DNA of 64,000 nucleotides. Source: [Phialemoniopsis] sp. UDSM-2020. Its lineage: Eukaryota; Ascomycota; Sordariomycetes; Thyridiales; Thyridiaceae. The stretch covers positions 6,448,001-6,512,000 of the forward strand of contig JAEILZ010000001.1 in assembly GCA_018873225.1 (NCBI GenBank). The letters are read 5' to 3'. This document shows, piece after piece, positions 44,705-53,975 of this stretch. The notes under the pieces were generated by a model. It was not told where the DNA came from. It was given only the letters and a program-made list of their open reading frames with translations, and ran no database searches. Made by a program: the position numbers and the translations under genes. How positions within the stretch are numbered: the stretch's first letter is position 1; every line of letters starts with the position of its first letter.

Positions 44705-47700
44705 ATGGACAATAACGACTCGAAGGGTGTCCCAGACCTGGAGAACAACAGGGACACTCGCATCACATTTCATCAAGACATTCATGACACACGTACGCCG
44801 CGGGAGGACGCAACCCAGGATGAACACCGAGGGCGTACCTCGCGTTCCGTCTCTCGCAGGCGCTCTCTGAGCCGCGACTCGTCTATCCGACCTCCCGCCT
44901 CTCCTTATACCGGTGTCCAGATCGAATACCGCACCCTATCCATTCACGTCTCTGAGAGCCGCAACGTACCCGCCATCGACGAGACCAAGGCCGATATCAA
45001 CAAAGGCATCAAGGGTGACGACAATGAATACTTTGCAAACCTCACCTTCCACGAGCTCGAGGTGGCCCAGATCTGTCAGCAGCTCAATGTCGCCCAGAAC
45101 CAAGGGCTATCCGAATCGTCGGCTGCGAACCGCATCAAGCGTGATGGACGAAACACCCTCCCGAAGCCGAAGACGAACTACACTAAGAAACTTGTGGGAT
45201 ATGTCTTTGGAGGCTTCTGTTCGGTGCTTTGGGTTGGCGTCATCGTCTTCTTCCTTTGTTGGCGACCCCTGAGTAATCCGCCTTCCATCACAAACCTGGC
45301 TCTCGCCATTCTCGTCATCATCGTCATTCTGCTCCAGGCTGGCTTTTCCGCCTTTCAGGATTGGTCTACCCAACGCACAATGAAGTCAATCACCGACCTA
45401 CTCCCAGCAGACGCCCTCGTTCTCAGAGAAGGCAAGCTGATGAAGCTTCCCTCGACCGAGTTGGTCAGCGGCGACATCGTTCACTTGACAATCGGCAACA
45501 AGGTCCCTGCTGACATGCGCCTTCTTTCCCACTCTGGAGACATACGCTTCGACAGGTCTGTTCTGACTGGCGAATCTGACGAGGTCGAGGGTTCTGTCGA
45601 TGCTACCGATACCAACTTGCTGGAGAGCCGCAACATTGCACTGATGGGCACTCTCGTCGTGAATGGCAGTGGAGTTGGCGTCGCCATCCTCACCGGGCCT
45701 CGATCCGTGATGGGTCGCATCGCGCAGGCTACCGTCAGCACCAAGGATAGAGCGACCCTGATTCAAAAGGAGATTTGGCGTTTCGTCCGCATCATCGTCT
45801 GTCTCACGGTCCTGTTGGCTCTGCTCATCCTTCTGACATGGGTCGGGTGGCTGAGACGCGACCATTTCGCATACATGAACGTCGTCGCCATGCTCAACAA
45901 CGTGATGGGCTGCGTCGTGGCCTTCATTCCGGAAGGTATGCCTGTTGCCGTCGCTCTCACGATGATGATGGTGGCGCGCCGCATGAAGGCCACCAACGTG
46001 CTCCCCAAGGGCCTGTCCACCGTCGAGACCCTTGGCTGTGTCAACGTCATCTGCTCCGATAAAACCGGAACACTCACTCAAAACAAGATGCACGTCAACT
46101 CAATCGCCTTCCTAGACCGACCAGTCGACGCCGACGAGACTCGTCGCAAGCTGAACGGGACCGGCGCGGAGCTGAACTACCTCAAGCTTCACCAAGCTGC
46201 CACACTCTGCAACGACGCGTCCTTTGACCCGGCCACCATTCATCTCCCCATTGCCGACCGTCAGGTCCAATGCAATGCCACCGACGCCGCTGTTCTCCGC
46301 TTCGCCGCCGGCTGTGGCGACTACAACACGCTCCTGGCCAGTCTGCCTCGTGTTTTCGAGATCCCCTTCAACTCGAAAAACAAATGGATGCTCACCATGC
46401 ACGAGATACCCACAAGTTCGGCCTCCTTCGCTCAAGGCAAGACAACGCAGTATCAGGTGTTTATCAAGGGCGCCCCCGATGTCTTGCTTGAATCCTGCTC
46501 AAGCTACTGGTCAGACGAGTATAACGAAGTACGACCCCTGGATTCAGGCACTCGGTCTGCACTGAAAGCATACCAGGACGGATTGTCTCGTAACGCGGAA
46601 AGAGTCATCATTCTGTGCGAGAAGACGATGAGCCCCCTTAGTAAGCCAAGAACCAATGCATTCAGCGATGAAGTCCTCGCCTCTGCACTCGAGGACTTGA
46701 CGATCGTCGGTATCATTGGCATCACCGACCCGCCACGCCCAGAGACCGCCTCCACCGTCGCCCAGTGCCGTCGCGCCGGAGCACGGTTCTTCATGGTTAC
46801 GGGCGACTACGGCATGACCGCAGCGGCGATTGCCCGAAACCTCGGGATCCTCACTGGCTGTGCCGAGCCAGACACAATCACTACCCTCCAGCAAGGTATC
46901 GTGCAGCCGGAAGAACTGCGGCAGGCTCGTGAGGCCGGCGACGGGCGCAGTCTACTCCTCGAGGGCCGCTCGATGGGCCAGCTGACCTCAGATGACTGGG
47001 ATGTCATCTGCGAGTATGAAGAGATTGTGTTTGCAAGGACGACACCTGAGCAGAAGCTGCGCATTGTCAACGAGTTCCGCGAGCGAGACAACGTGGTCGC
47101 CGTCACAGGAGATGGCGTTAATGACGCCCCGGCTTTGCGAGCGGCGGATGTTGGTGTCGCTATCGTCACTGGAAGCGACGTAGCGATTGAAGCCGCGGAC
47201 CTTGTTCTGCTTGACCGCTTCGACTCTATCGTCGATGCCATTCGCCTCGGCCGACTCGTCTTTCAGAACCTGCAAAAGGTCATCTCCTATCTGCTCCCTG
47301 CTGGCAGTTGGTCCGAGATCTGGCCTGTCCTCGTCAACGTCTTCTTCGGTGTCCCTCTCCCACTCAGCTCGTTCCTGATGATCATCATCTGCGTTTTCAC
47401 CGACCTGTTCATGTCGCTGTCCCTGATCATGGAGCGCGAGGAGTTCGACCTCATGTCCCTTCCTCCCCGTCGCGCCAAGCGGGACCACCTCATTACGTCA
47501 AGGATCTACATCCAGGCGTACCTGTTTACCGGTTTCATGGAGACGTGCACGGCGCACGCCATGTTCTTCCTCTACATGTGGCAACAGGCCGGCATCCCCA
47601 TTAGCGAGCTGTTCTTCCTGTTCGAGGGCTATGATGAGGGGTTCCACGGCTACACCAAGGACCAGCTGGCGCAGTTCAATGCAACAGGCCAGTGTGTCTA

Positions 47701-48019
47701 CTTTATCACGCTCGTAATCCTGCAGTGGGGAAACATCCTCTCGGTGCGCAATAGACGCCTGAGTATCGTGCAGGCCGATCCGTTCACCAAGAAGCGCCGT
47801 AACCCATGGTTGATTGCTAGTATCCTGATCAGTCTGGCTATTGCCATCTTTGTCACCGAGGTCCCCGGCATCCAAACCCTCTTCGGCACGGCGTCTGTGC
47901 CCATCAAGTTTTGGCTGATACCGATTCCATTGGCGTTGGGTATCCTAGCTATGGACGAAATCCGCAAGCTGATCGTTAGATTGTTCCCCAATGGGCCGAT
48001 CGCCAAGATCGCTTGGTGA
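44705..48019 (+). CDS. P-type cation-transporting ATPase (type II, Na/K-ATPase alpha-like)
   Basis: Intron-less gene for an 1,104-aa ion pump. A disordered, charged N-terminus of about 110 residues precedes the pump. Landmarks: TGES at 288-291 in the actuator domain, the helix-4 IPEGMPVAVALT, the phosphorylation site CSDKTGTLTQNKM with Asp452, KGAPDVLLESC in the nucleotide domain, MVTGDYGMTA, and the hinge TGDGVNDAP at 801-809. About ten membrane helices are recognisable. The overall pattern is type IIC-like, as in the fungal Na/K-ATPase alpha-like or ACU alkali-cation pumps, rather than ENA or PMA1. Likely location is the plasma membrane. Ion specificity cannot be set from sequence alone, and no beta subunit gene is adjacent. 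Confidence 0.94.
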   Translation: MDNNDSKGVPDLENNRDTRITFHQDIHDTRTPREDATQDEHRGRTSRSVSRRRSLSRDSSIRPPASPYTGVQIEYRTLSIHVSESRNVPAIDETKADINKGIKGDDNEYFANLTFHELEVAQICQQLNVAQNQGLSESSAANRIKRDGRNTLPKPKTNYTKKLVGYVFGGFCSVLWVGVIVFFLCWRPLSNPPSITNLALAILVIIVILLQAGFSAFQDWSTQRTMKSITDLLPADALVLREGKLMKLPSTELVSGDIVHLTIGNKVPADMRLLSHSGDIRFDRSVLTGESDEVEGSVDATDTNLLESRNIALMGTLVVNGSGVGVAILTGPRSVMGRIAQATVSTKDRATLIQKEIWRFVRIIVCLTVLLALLILLTWVGWLRRDHFAYMNVVAMLNNVMGCVVAFIPEGMPVAVALTMMMVARRMKATNVLPKGLSTVETLGCVNVICSDKTGTLTQNKMHVNSIAFLDRPVDADETRRKLNGTGAELNYLKLHQAATLCNDASFDPATIHLPIADRQVQCNATDAAVLRFAAGCGDYNTLLASLPRVFEIPFNSKNKWMLTMHEIPTSSASFAQGKTTQYQVFIKGAPDVLLESCSSYWSDEYNEVRPLDSGTRSALKAYQDGLSRNAERVIILCEKTMSPLSKPRTNAFSDEVLASALEDLTIVGIIGITDPPRPETASTVAQCRRAGARFFMVTGDYGMTAAAIARNLGILTGCAEPDTITTLQQGIVQPEELRQAREAGDGRSLLLEGRSMGQLTSDDWDVICEYEEIVFARTTPEQKLRIVNEFRERDNVVAVTGDGVNDAPALRAADVGVAIVTGSDVAIEAADLVLLDRFDSIVDAIRLGRLVFQNLQKVISYLLPAGSWSEIWPVLVNVFFGVPLPLSSFLMIIICVFTDLFMSLSLIMEREEFDLMSLPPRRAKRDHLITSRIYIQAYLFTGFMETCTAHAMFFLYMWQQAGIPISELFFLFEGYDEGFHGYTKDQLAQFNATGQCVYFITLVILQWGNILSVRNRRLSIVQADPFTKKRRNPWLIASILISLAIAIFVTEVPGIQTLFGTASVPIKFWLIPIPLALGILAMDEIRKLIVRLFPNGPIAKIAW

Positions 48020-49980
48020 CAAGCAATTTTTAAAAAACTGGGCTGGGATCCGGGTTTGATAGTCTTGTCGGGAACGTGTCATTCAAGTTGCCTGGGGCAC
48101 TTGTTGATTTGCAGAGCATGCCTGCTGTTGCTGAAAACAACTAATGACGATATCACTAGACAATGTCAAATGGAAAAGACATCTTCATTCCGGCTATCTA
48201 CACTACTTGCTTCTTTGCTCTTACAGTACATGGCCGTCTAAGACACACTGGTAATCGTTAGAGGGCTGATTCTTCGCGCTATACTTCTACGAGAAATGTA
48301 AGTAGATATGCTTCGCTGAGAGGTGGAAAGTAAGATAAGCTGGTGGGTGTACTGGTAGGAGCACGTGTAGCGTGAAGAGCCTTAGAGAAGACTGATCTGC
48401 CTACATAGGCGATAGCCCGAAAGACGCGCCTGTCACATTGATAAAAGTTCTCCTTGTGGTTGGTTCACGACGAAGACGCTTGTGTGCAAGAGCGTCACAT
48501 CTTCGTAGGTGTGGCCGGGTCGCTGAGGGGCTCCCTCATCTCGGACTGCACGGCAAGCCACATCGACAGACTGTTGAAGAAATGCGCCTGGCATCGCACA
48601 ACCCCCATATCCCCCGGTCCTTCATCACTGACGTTGGCCAACACCTTCCGGATCGGGCCACTCCCGTTGCATCGCTAGTGAAATGTGCATGCCAATCATG
48701 TTTCGTCGTTGAGCAGGCGACTACAGCAGGCGACTACCGGCACTAATGCCACATTGGCAGGGCTGTCCTGGCTCATGCAACCCACTGTCAGCACCCTTGC
48801 AATAGGATTCGTGGAGGTGCAGCTCGTTATCATCCTCGCATGTTCAGTGATTGCCACGCCTGACCCTTTGACTTGCGTGCCGCGAGACCGGGCACACCAC
48901 AACCAAGACCAGAACTACTGTTACCCCTCACGGATGTTCGCACCATCGCGCAGCACATCATCTTATCTCCGTCCGGAAAGATCGGTAGTGAACATGCTGC
49001 GCAACGATGATCAATTCAGCCAGAATGGCAATGATCCAAAGAAAGCACTTCTTACCAGATCTCCGGGTTCTGAGTTTAATTGTTTACAGCCACTTCAACT
49101 TCTATATGCAATGTAAACAACGAGGTCTGTACACACATCGTCTTGGCTCTGGGGTTGAGATCTGGCCAAGCCACGCGGCCAAGACCGCCAAAGGCTTGAT
49201 TCAACGTGCCTCTCTGACTTGAGGCATTTGACACCCATGACCGGTCTCTTTGGCAGGGACATGGTCGCATTTGCCGCGCAGGACATGCCCCGCGCCTTAT
49301 CTTGGCATGGGAACGATGCACTTTTCCACGGCCCTGGTGTTCTCTAGACTTACGCCATCTAATCGAATGAGATGTCACCTTCCAGAACTGCCAAGCCTCA
49401 TGGCACGTTTCCTGCGCGTGCGGTTTTGGCGTGCTTCTCGGCTTCGGCCCTCTGATTTGGCCATGTTTCTTCTTTCGGACGAACTTCTGCAATAAAGAGA
49501 GGCACAGTTGCAGGCCACCTATGAGGCTCGTAGTATTTGATCTAGAAGTCTCGATCGCCGCAAATCCTTCCCACTCCGGACAGCTCATGCAGGTCCTGAC
49601 TAGGCCATCTTCGATAATGAGACCACCAAGACGTTGCGCCACGAGGCGTCGAGTGCGGTCATTGAATAAGAAACAGGAAGGTCTTCTATCGATGGAAGGC
49701 GACTTAATATACCGCTCGATACGCAATCCATACTCAAACTGGAAGGAGTATTCAAGGTCAATGCCACAAGAGCTCCTTGAGCTTTGTTACTTTGCCATGA
49801 TATCCGAAGCTGCTTTTGCGGACAATGACTGGAGAAAACCGTTGTGTATATATAAGACTCGGTGAGAATCTCGAGTTGATCACCAAGTCTTAGCTGTCCA
49901 CAATCAGTAAACCATCTTGGAACTTTCTTCAAACTCGACCTCCCAGACATTACGCATTGCTGTAAAGACCTCTCATCAAC
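48020..49980. other. 1.96-kb intergenic region
   Basis: Contains the 3' flank of the ATPase and the promoter of the eqolisin gene. A minus-strand frame at 49076-49726 (216 codons) and an overlapping plus-strand frame at 49431-49865 are open. Neither has a recognised domain or splice support, so they are left unannotated. Confidence 0.4.
49847..49856 (+). promoter_or_regulatory. Candidate TATA box of eqolisin gene
   Basis: TATATATAAG, 125 nt upstream of the ATG at 49981. Good consensus match and position. Confidence 0.5.
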
Positions 49981-50796
49981 ATGAAGTTCACATCCGTTCT
50001 TCTTGCCCTCGTAGGCGCCGAGGCCATCCTCGCCAACCCGGTGACTCTGGTCCGCCGTGAGTCCCGCGCAGGCAAACGCGCGTTCCAGCGCAAGACCACA
50101 CCTCCCATCCCTGCCGACAACAATGTCTTCCTCGACAGCGTCGAGGCAGGCAACGACACAGCGCAGGTGTCGTACTCGAGCAACTGGGCCGGCGCCGTGC
50201 TGATCGGCTCGGGCTACAAGTCCGTCGTCGGCACCATCACCGTGCCCACGCCCAAGGTGCCCAGCGGCGGCTCCAGCAGCACGACCTACTCGGCCTCGGC
50301 CTGGGTCGGCATCGACGGCGACACCTGCCAGACGGCCATCCTGCAGACGGGCGTCGACTTCAACGTCAAAGGGTCGACCGTCTCCTTCGACGCCTGGTAC
50401 GAGTGGTACCCGGACTACGCCTACACCTTCTCCGGCTTCGCCGTGCGCGCGGGCGACCAGATCCGCATGACGGCCACGGCGACGAGCACGTCGGCGGGCA
50501 GCGTCAAGATCGAGAACCTGACGACGGGCAAGAGCGTGTCTCACTCGTTCAGCGGCCAGTCGGCCAAGCTCTGCGAGACCAACGCCGAGTGGATCGTCGA
50601 GGACTTTTCGAGCGGCGGCAGCCTCGTGCCCTTTGCCAACTTTGGCACCGTGACTTTCACTGGCGCCAGCGTGACCACGAGCAGCGGCACCGTCGGCGTC
50701 AGCGGCGCCGAGATCTTTGACATCAAGCAGGGCAACACTGTGCACACCGACTGCTCCGTGTCTGGGTCGTCGACCGTGACTTGCAAGTACGTCTAA
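49981..50796 (+). CDS. Secreted eqolisin (peptidase family G1, glutamic endopeptidase)
   Basis: Intron-less gene for a 271-aa acid protease precursor. A signal peptide (residues 1-18, VLLALVGAEAILA) is followed by a propeptide with dibasic Kex2-type sites at Arg25-Arg26 and Lys32-Arg33. The mature beta-sandwich begins near residue 60. The catalytic dyad of the family is visible: Gln122 in CQTAILQTGVDF and Glu203 in NAEWIVEDF. SSNWAGAVL and YEWYPDYAYTF are also signature blocks. These enzymes cleave proteins at very acidic pH outside the cell and are not inhibited by pepstatin. Cysteines are few, as in scytalidoglutamic peptidase. A TATA element lies 125 nt upstream. Confidence 0.95.
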   Translation: MKFTSVLLALVGAEAILANPVTLVRRESRAGKRAFQRKTTPPIPADNNVFLDSVEAGNDTAQVSYSSNWAGAVLIGSGYKSVVGTITVPTPKVPSGGSSSTTYSASAWVGIDGDTCQTAILQTGVDFNVKGSTVSFDAWYEWYPDYAYTFSGFAVRAGDQIRMTATATSTSAGSVKIENLTTGKSVSHSFSGQSAKLCETNAEWIVEDFSSGGSLVPFANFGTVTFTGASVTTSSGTVGVSGAEIFDIKQGNTVHTDCSVSGSSTVTCKYV

Positions 50797-51125
50797 GTCA
50801 TAATAGCATGATGGAGAAATTTGCGTCGAGGGATTGGCACCTGGAATACACATTGTTGTCAAATAGCATGGCTGGTAGTAAATCGAATTTGATCCCAAAA
50901 GTCGAACAATTCAGTTCTGATATCTCCGCACATTGATGTATGCATGTACCAACAGGAATGCGAGTATCTTCGTCCACAAGATCAGACCTGCTGAGAAGCC
51001 CTACTCTGTCCCTCACCAGTCAGGCACCATGTCTATAACCAAAGCCCATAATTTGTCTGGATCATCCGTCTCCTGGCCTTTGTTTTGGGTAGTTGTGTTA
51101 GGCACTCAAGTATACGGGGAGCAAA
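50797..51125. other. Convergent spacer, may contain last exon of orphan gene
   Basis: 329 nt between convergent genes. It may include an alternative terminal exon (51077-51013, minus) of the orphan gene at 51126-51515. Otherwise empty. Confidence 0.35.
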
Positions 51126-51515
51126 CTAGATGCACATACTTTTGACAAAGGCCCAATAGATCGAGCCTTGCGTGGAACCGCTCCCAGCCTGGGTGCCGAT
51201 TACCTTGGCACACTTTGTGTCGCCCTTGGAGTATTGGAACCCCATGGTCGCAAGGGTCGCGACCCTTGACAAGGTGGTGTTCTGCTTCTCGACTAGATAA
51301 AGGTCATCGACAGCCTTGGAGCCCCCAAAGGCGATTTTCAAAGGGTGACGGGAATAGGCTAGGAGGGTGACGCCGCTCGACTTCATGACTACAACAGCTT
51401 TGCCGACGCGCGTGGACATCTCCTTGACGTTCCTGGCTTGGCATTGAATGGCCTCCTCGCATTCGTTGAGATTCGAATGCGGCTCTGCGCATTTGTTTTC
51501 GGAACTGGTTGCCAT
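51126..51515 (-). CDS. Hypothetical 129-aa protein
   Basis: Unrecognised small protein from the ATG at 51515. Five Cys residues occur, two near the N-terminus (NECEEAIQC), but no signal peptide is seen, so it is probably intracellular. Segments with coding character are VGKAVVVMKSSGVTLLAYS, LKIAFGGSKAVDDLYLVEK and KCAKVIGTQAGSGSTQGS. The frame ends at 51126 just after AFVKSMCI. A perfect GTATGT donor at 51139 with a CTAAC branch point allows an alternative last exon (51077-51013) that keeps frame and gives 146 aa ending in MVPDW. Either model is possible. A TATAAATA element 75 nt upstream supports transcription. It lies between two secreted-enzyme genes; no function is proposed. Confidence 0.6.
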   Translation of the reverse strand: MATSSENKCAEPHSNLNECEEAIQCQARNVKEMSTRVGKAVVVMKSSGVTLLAYSRHPLKIAFGGSKAVDDLYLVEKQNTTLSRVATLATMGFQYSKGDTKCAKVIGTQAGSGSTQGSIYWAFVKSMCI

Positions 51516-52204
51516 GATTGCAACAATGTGTAGATGGTTGATGGACAGAGAAAGTTCTAAACATTGCATGCAAGGGTCCAAAATATCTATTTATAACTTG
51601 TAGGACTCAAAGGGTTGTGAATAAAGCCAAGGACGTGACGTCTAGGAGTGAGTTATTACGAAAGTATATTCTGCATCAACAAAGGGCAGTGTTTCATGAG
51701 GTCAGCATTTGTGTGTAACTGCCGTAATCATGAACCAAGACCACAGCCATACCTTTGCTGGAGTTGAGCACTACCTGTATAGACTTGCGAGCACATAAGA
51801 ATATGGGTGTTTGTTCCTTTCTCCTTGCCTCCTTCATGGGTATGATGGTATGGGCTGCTGATACACAAAACAGGCCCATTCATTATACATTGCAACACCA
51901 CAATTTCAAGCTTCCCGGAGTCACGGGAACTCATCACACTAATGCGCATGTATATCAAAGGAAGGTCAATCTTTATTGAATAGGTACACGAAATGCGAGG
52001 GCAGGCCGCTCCACTCGAGAGAGCTATGCGCCTACAGAATGATGCTCGCAGTGGAGGCTATGGAAAGAATGCAGCCGTCTCTGGCAGTATCCCGGCTTCA
52101 CAGCAGCCACCAGAGGTTGCCGGAGATGCACTATATACGATCTTGGTCTATGTACAGGACCATGCATGCGTTTCAAGAGACTTTTGTTTGTTGGCGGAAG
52201 ACGC
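51516..52204. other. Spacer between cellobiohydrolase 3' end and hypothetical gene
   Basis: 689 nt with the promoter of the minus-strand orphan gene. Overlapping short frames near 51976-52262 are shadows of the cellobiohydrolase end. Confidence 0.4.
51588..51595 (-). promoter_or_regulatory. Candidate TATA box of hypothetical gene
   Basis: TATAAATA on the minus strand about 75 nt before the ATG at 51515. Confidence 0.45.
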
Positions 52205-53669
52205 TTATGCGGTGGAGCCGACGGGGCCGAAGCGGATGTTGGACCAGATGACCTTGCTGTGAGTGTGTTAGTGATACATACATGGGAAAGGTCATTGCTA
52301 CTTGGGGAGACGTACGCGTTGGGAATGGAGGCCTCGACGTCGGAGGGGACGCCAGAGTCCTGGGGGCAAGGGCCACGGTCGCCGCCGGGGGTGCCGGCCT
52401 TCTCGGGAGGGTAGCTGGAGTCGAGCCACAGCATGTTGGCGTAGTGCTAGAGAGGACTGTGTGTTAGCAGTTGAGGAGTATTGAAAGAGGCCTTCGAAAA
52501 CTTACGTCGTCCCAGATGGACATGACCAGGACCATGGGAACCGCCAGGGCCTTGTTGAGCTGGGGGAAGCCGCCGACCTGGGAGAAGCGGTCGGTGTCGC
52601 CAAAGACCTTGAACTGCGTGCCGCAGAAGTCGGGAGTGATGTTGCTGCTCTTGGGGAGGCCGTCGAAGGTCGGGGCGGGGATCTCGATCTTCTTGCCGCC
52701 CTGGACGAAGAACTGGGTGAGCTTGTCGGTCTCGAAGCGGGTGACGACCGTGAACTTCTTGCTGGTGTCGACGGTCTTGCCCTTGCCGTAGAAGTCCTTG
52801 TTGCCCATGCGGTAGGGGTTGTAGTCGCAGCCGTTGGCGTCGCACTTGCCGGCGAAGCGGTCCTCGGAGTACGTACCGCCGCAGGTGTCGTTCTCGCAGA
52901 CGTGGTACTCGTTGGTGGTGCACGCGTGGGGGGTCAGGGCGAAGGCGTTGGCGTTGGACTCCCAGACGTCGATCTCGGCGCAGCAGGCACCGTACGGGCC
53001 GACACCGGCGTTGTTGTCGTTGGTCGACGGCTTCCAGCCCTCGACGTTGGCCTTGCCGCCGACGAACTTGAGGTCACGAGCGCACTGGGCGTCGCAGTAA
53101 CCGGTACCGTACTTGGCGCCGGCCTTGTTGGACGAGTAGCTCTTCATGCCGCCGTCCGACTCCATGGCGACGAAGTAGAGGGCAGCGTTGAGGCCGCAGT
53201 CGACGGTGGACAGGTCGACGTCGAAGGTGAACTCGTTGCCCATGAGGGTGAACATCTGGTACTTGGAGGCGCTCTCCATGAGGTAGAAGCGGGAGCCGAT
53301 GTTGGTGCCGTACTCGTGCTTGGTGACGAAGGTCAGGGACAGCGAGTCGCCGCTGGCCGAGGCGCCGTAGGTCTTGCTGTAGTCGGCGCCCTCGAGCTGG
53401 CACTTGGAGGCGCAGTCGGTGGCCGAGCTGCACTCCGAGGTCCACTTGTTGCCGTCGTAGCAGTTGGTGCCGGAGGAGCCGTGCAGCCAGCGCCAGTTGG
53501 CGTCGATGACGACCTCACCGTTGACGGTGGTGCAGCTGCTGCCGCCGGAGCCCGTGCACTTCTTCCAGGTCATCTTGGGGTGAGTCTCGGTCTGCGAGGT
53601 GCCGACGCCCTGGGCGTTGACGGCGGCCAGCATGGTGGCCAGGAAGGCCCCGGTGCGGAGGAGCTGCAT
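52205..53669 (-). CDS. cbh1: GH7 cellobiohydrolase (reducing-end, CBHI type), no cellulose-binding module
   Basis: Secreted cellulase of 448 aa that releases cellobiose from reducing chain ends. Minus-strand exons are 53669-52506, 52446-52316 and 52256-52205, with introns of 59 nt. A signal peptide ends near Ala19, leaving Gln20 as the likely mature N-terminus, as in other CBHI. The catalytic set ExDxxE is Glu232, Asp234 and Glu237 in [10 protein letters not shown]. Paired Cys residues follow the usual GH7 disulfide pattern, and [13 protein letters not shown] and [14 protein letters not shown] close the fold. The protein stops there, so it lacks the linker and CBM1 of Trichoderma Cel7A. Codon use is strongly C/G-biased, typical of highly expressed secreted enzymes. 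Confidence 0.97.
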
Positions 53670-53815
53670 GGCTGCTGAGTATAAAATATGTTCACGTGGG
53701 GGGAGACTGGTAAAGGAGCGGAAGCCTTGGAGATGGACCGGACGGTACAGATCGAAGATAGTGCTGCTGGTGAGAGAGGTCTCGAGATTGGAGAGAGGTA
53801 GGGCTTCAACTTGGG

Positions 53816-53822
53816 TTTTATA
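53816..53822 (-). promoter_or_regulatory. Candidate TATA box of cellobiohydrolase gene
   Basis: TATAAAA on the minus strand, about 147 nt before the ATG at 53669, with a CCAAT (plus strand) directly next to it at 53823-53827. Confidence 0.5.
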
Positions 53823-53956
53823 CCAATGCCCAGATGTTTGTCTTGTGGGATGTACCGGTACTGGTGTGCCATGGGCCGTGGCCTCCGTCGTCCAAACTAG
53901 GTAACCCCATCTCTAGAAAGCTGTATCGGCAGAAACATGGCTTTGTTCCTGGTAGT

Positions 53957-53975
53957 GTGGGGTTATATCCCCCGG
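53957..53975. promoter_or_regulatory. Paired candidate Cre1/CreA carbon-repressor sites
   Basis: GTGGGG at 53957-53962 and its opposite-strand equivalent CCGGGG (53970-53975) both fit the 5'-SYGGRG-3' consensus. They sit in opposite orientation about 290-305 nt upstream of the cellobiohydrolase ATG. Paired sites are typical of functional Cre1 targets. A further GTGGGG at 53696-53701 lies in the leader. Functional link is inferred. Confidence 0.4.

Noticed and set aside
45398..46093. 231-codon minus-strand frame
   Set aside because: Shadow of the P-type ATPase, rich in His/Asp/Glu with no fold.
49076..49726. 216-codon minus-strand frame overlapping a plus-strand frame
   Set aside because: No recognised domain, competing frames of similar length, no splice-supported extension; left unannotated.
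49600..50898. 432-codon frame on the minus strand
   Set aside because: Covers the eqolisin gene in antisense and has low-complexity Arg/Ala/Gly composition; the plus-strand protease has its catalytic dyad and signal peptide.
52902..53678. 258-codon frame on the plus strand
   Set aside because: Antisense shadow of the GH7 cellobiohydrolase; Gly/Val/Ala-rich with no domain.
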